64,000 nt of DNA. Origin: Desulfotruncus arcticus DSM 17038. GTDB taxonomy: Bacteria > Bacillota > Desulfotomaculia > Desulfotomaculales > Desulfallaceae. The stretch covers positions 1-64,000 of the forward strand of contig NZ_FOOX01000009.1 of assembly GCF_900113335.1 (NCBI RefSeq), read 5' to 3'. The notes beneath the pieces were generated by a model that was given only the letters and a program-made list of their open reading frames with translations, did no database searches and was not told the origin of the DNA. Made by a program: the position numbers and the translations under genes. Shown here in pieces: positions 62,524-64,000 of this stretch. Each line of letters opens with the position of its first letter. Position 1 is the first letter of the stretch.

Positions 62524-62556
62524 ATAGCCACACTTTTTAACCAAGAGGTGTGGCTT
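62524..62556 (+). terminator. Terminator of valS
   Basis: AGCCACAC (62524-62531) pairs with GTGTGGCT (62546-62553), 38 bp after the stop, followed by TTAA. Confidence 0.7.
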
Positions 62557-62688
62557 TAACATTAATGATTAAAGAAAACTGACTTTCCGGCATTGGGGTT
62601 ACCAGCCAGCACAATTTTTTTTGCTTTGCTCTGGTCGCTAACGCGCCACTGGCAGATAATGAAAAAGTATGGTGGAGAGTTAAAAAAT

Positions 62689-62720
62689 AAAGGGAACCGC
62701 AATTCTAATCGGTTCCCTTT
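62689..62720 (-). terminator. Terminator of the 67-aa gene
   Basis: AAAGGGAACCG (62689-62699) and CGGTTCCCTTT (62710-62720) form a perfect 11-bp stem; on the minus strand ATTTTTTAAC follows. It lies 15 bp after the stop of the small gene. Confidence 0.85.
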
Positions 62721-62734
62721 AAGCTGCAGCACTT

Positions 62735-62938
62735 TTATTTTTTGTCCTTTACCCCATAGTACCCACCATACCAGGGGCCAAATTTACCAAAAAACGGGAA
62801 AATGAATAGTAAGAGAAAGATCCATGGAAAGAAACCGGGGAAAAATGGAAAAAACGGAAATCCCATAGTTTGAGTATCTTGCTCTACTTTTGGCTTGGCG
62901 GGGCTATCCGGTACCCTTCCATTATTGCCATATCCCAC
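62735..62938 (-). CDS. Small aromatic-rich membrane-type protein (67 aa)
   Basis: Start GTG with AGGAGG upstream (spacing 8) and its own terminator. After a polar N-terminal part comes a segment extremely rich in Phe, Pro and Trp (GFPFFPFFPGFFPWIFLLLF), then GPWYGGYYG and a basic end KDKK. The composition resembles small spore-coat or spore-envelope proteins with Tyr/Gly motifs, but this is a resemblance only. It is likely membrane associated. Confidence 0.65.
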   Translation of the reverse strand: MGYGNNGRVPDSPAKPKVEQDTQTMGFPFFPFFPGFFPWIFLLLFIFPFFGKFGPWYGGYYGVKDKK

Positions 62939-63029
62939 AAAACATACCTCCTATCCGTTAGGTTAAATATATAATATATTGGATAACTGCAAAATGTTAC
63001 AAAATATGTTAATGAAATTGCTAATAAAA

Positions 63030-63070
63030 AAAGCGTGCTAAGTCAGTTCCTTTAGCGCGCTTTTTAATAC
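63030..63070 (-). terminator. Repeated hairpin with T-tract (family copy 3), terminator of the chemotaxis receptor gene
   Basis: On the minus strand AAAGTATTAAAAAGCGCGCTAAAGGAACTGACTTAGCACGCTTTTTTTATTA. It shares AAAGTATTAAAA and GCGCGCTAA-GGAACTGA with the copy at 59397-59450. It lies about 50 bp past the receptor stop. Confidence 0.75.
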
Positions 63071-63122
63071 TTTAGAAAGTATACCGTGTCAACTTTAATT
63101 TCTTGATTAAAAAAGCATCAAT

Positions 63123-64000
63123 TTATTCGTTTCCAAATTTCCAAATGTCAGCTACTTTTTTCAGACTGTCTGCGGTAATAGTTAATTCCTGGGCCACTGC
63201 TGCCGTTTCCTCACTGCTGGCCGCCGCTTGTTGGGCTACTGCGGATATTGACTGGGTGCTTGATAACATACCTGATGTTTGAAAGGCTTGGTCCTTGGCA
63301 ATTTTGGCAATATTGCCAACCAGGAGTTTGGTTTGGTCAAGGGTTTGGCTGATATGTGTAAAAAGTTGTTCAGCTTCCCGGGAATGAGATAATCCTGATT
63401 TTACAGCTTGAACCGTATCTGATACTGCGGCTTGAATTTCATTAACAATTTGAGCAACTTCTTTGGTCGCTTTTTCCGAATCCTCGGCCAAGCTCCTTAC
63501 TTCTTCCGCCACAACAGCAAACCCTCTACCGTGCTCACCGGCCCGGGCAGCTTCAATGGCGGCGTTTAGGGCTAATAGGTTTGTTTGAGCCGCTATATTT
63601 TGAATAACATCAAGGAACTGTACAATGCGGTTTGAACTTTGGTTTAAATGATCAAATTTTATTTCTAATGTGTTCATTTCATCAAGCGCTTTTTGAATTG
63701 TTGAGCTGCCACGGAAAGTGGTATCTGCGGCGTTCCGGGCTACTTCGTCAGCCTGTCCGGCCTGTCGGGCGCAATCTTCAGACTGCTTGGACAGGTTTTC
63801 TATTGCTTCCAATAAACTGCCGACCTGTTCTGCCTGATCCTGGCTTCCCGTACTAACGTGCTCCGTGCTGGCAGTGATCTGACCTGCTGCCCGGTCGAGG
63901 GTTACACTGGTATCCTTGACCAGGGAAAACCACTTATGTACTCCTTTTAATATTTTTCGAATATTACCTATTAATAGATTAATCTCACCCCAGCCATAAT
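63123..64000 (-). CDS. Methyl-accepting chemotaxis protein, C-terminal part (5' end outside window)
   Basis: The frame is open from the right edge of the window to the stop at 63123, so at least 292 residues are seen. The signalling domain is clear, with the hairpin tip [46 protein letters not shown], flanked by long coiled-coil arms with Gln/Glu/Ala-rich methylation-type heptads. It would pass a signal to CheA/CheW. No membrane segment or sensor domain is in the visible part, where [20 protein letters not shown] precedes the coiled coil. The sensor input is unknown. Confidence 0.93.
   Translation of the reverse strand, partial: YGWGEINLLIGNIRKILKGVHKWFSLVKDTSVTLDRAAGQITASTEHVSTGSQDQAEQVGSLLEAIENLSKQSEDCARQAGQADEVARNAADTTFRGSSTIQKALDEMNTLEIKFDHLNQSSNRIVQFLDVIQNIAAQTNLLALNAAIEAARAGEHGRGFAVVAEEVRSLAEDSEKATKEVAQIVNEIQAAVSDTVQAVKSGLSHSREAEQLFTHISQTLDQTKLLVGNIAKIAKDQAFQTSGMLSSTQSISAVAQQAAASSEETAAVAQELTITADSLKKVADIWKFGNE

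Noticed and set aside
1-64000. CRISPR arrays, tRNA or rRNA genes
   Set aside because: No regularly spaced direct repeats, tRNA-like cloverleafs or rRNA segments were seen.

Overview
The window looks like chromosome from a spore-forming, anaerobic Firmicute of the Desulfotomaculum/Pelotomaculum type (Peptococcaceae sensu lato). This rests on gene content, not on a database match: a GerA-GerB-GerC germination operon, LonB beside Lon, a Spo0E-like phosphatase, PAS histidine kinases of the sporulation type, a small siroheme sulfite-reductase-like protein, a sigma-54 activator near a CoA-transferase, and thiolase and acyl-CoA dehydrogenase genes. No rRNA, tRNA or CRISPR array was seen. Strong Shine-Dalgarno sequences and intrinsic terminators sit at most gene borders, so I also read several genes shorter than 60 codons directly from the sequence.

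Layout. 1-333: 3' end of an IS transposase and its terminator. 448-6741: a heat-shock cluster (dnaK, a dnaJ-like gene, a cbpM-like gene, clpB) behind a promoter with a CtsR-type operator. 6750-12496: a CapA-like lipoprotein, a small Cys-rich protein, a CoA-transferase with a sigma-54 promoter and a palindromic upstream site, an HD-GYP protein, and a PAS/AAA+ sigma-54 activator. 12756-16230: Asp23-like protein, metallophosphoesterase, ECF transporter T and A subunits. 16317-25116: a two-gene histidine kinase operon, a TPR protein, a lone GerB-type permease, and a PAS kinase. 25226-25492: a cobalamin riboswitch with no gene behind it. 25564-30080: GH57 and MalQ glucan enzymes. 30469-34186: MerR regulator, HtpX, small sulfite reductase, VWA/CoxE protein. 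34312-36174: a run of very small genes, including the Spo0E-like one. 36213-41912: MscS channel and the gerABC operon. 41957-45071: acyl-CoA dehydrogenase, thiolase, biotin carrier. 45610-54653: tig, clpP, clpX, lonB, lon, engB and hsp20. 54927-57651: ECF sigma operon. 57652-62938: solute-binding protein, membrane protein, T-box-controlled valS, small aromatic-rich protein. 63123-64000: the end of a chemotaxis receptor.

Two themes stand out. Protein quality control is concentrated here (DnaK/DnaJ/ClpB, trigger factor, ClpXP, both Lon proteases, HtpX, Hsp20). Sensing and sporulation genes are the second theme (three histidine kinases, HD-GYP, Spo0E-like, germination receptor).

The most unusual non-coding signal is a family of five intergenic two-hairpin elements (about 125 bp). 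They share an invariant 20-nt linker and show compensatory stem changes. Two copies carry the same roughly 61-bp second element inserted in different hairpins. The orphan cobalamin riboswitch, which points antisense into the GH57 gene, is the other main candidate for something undescribed.
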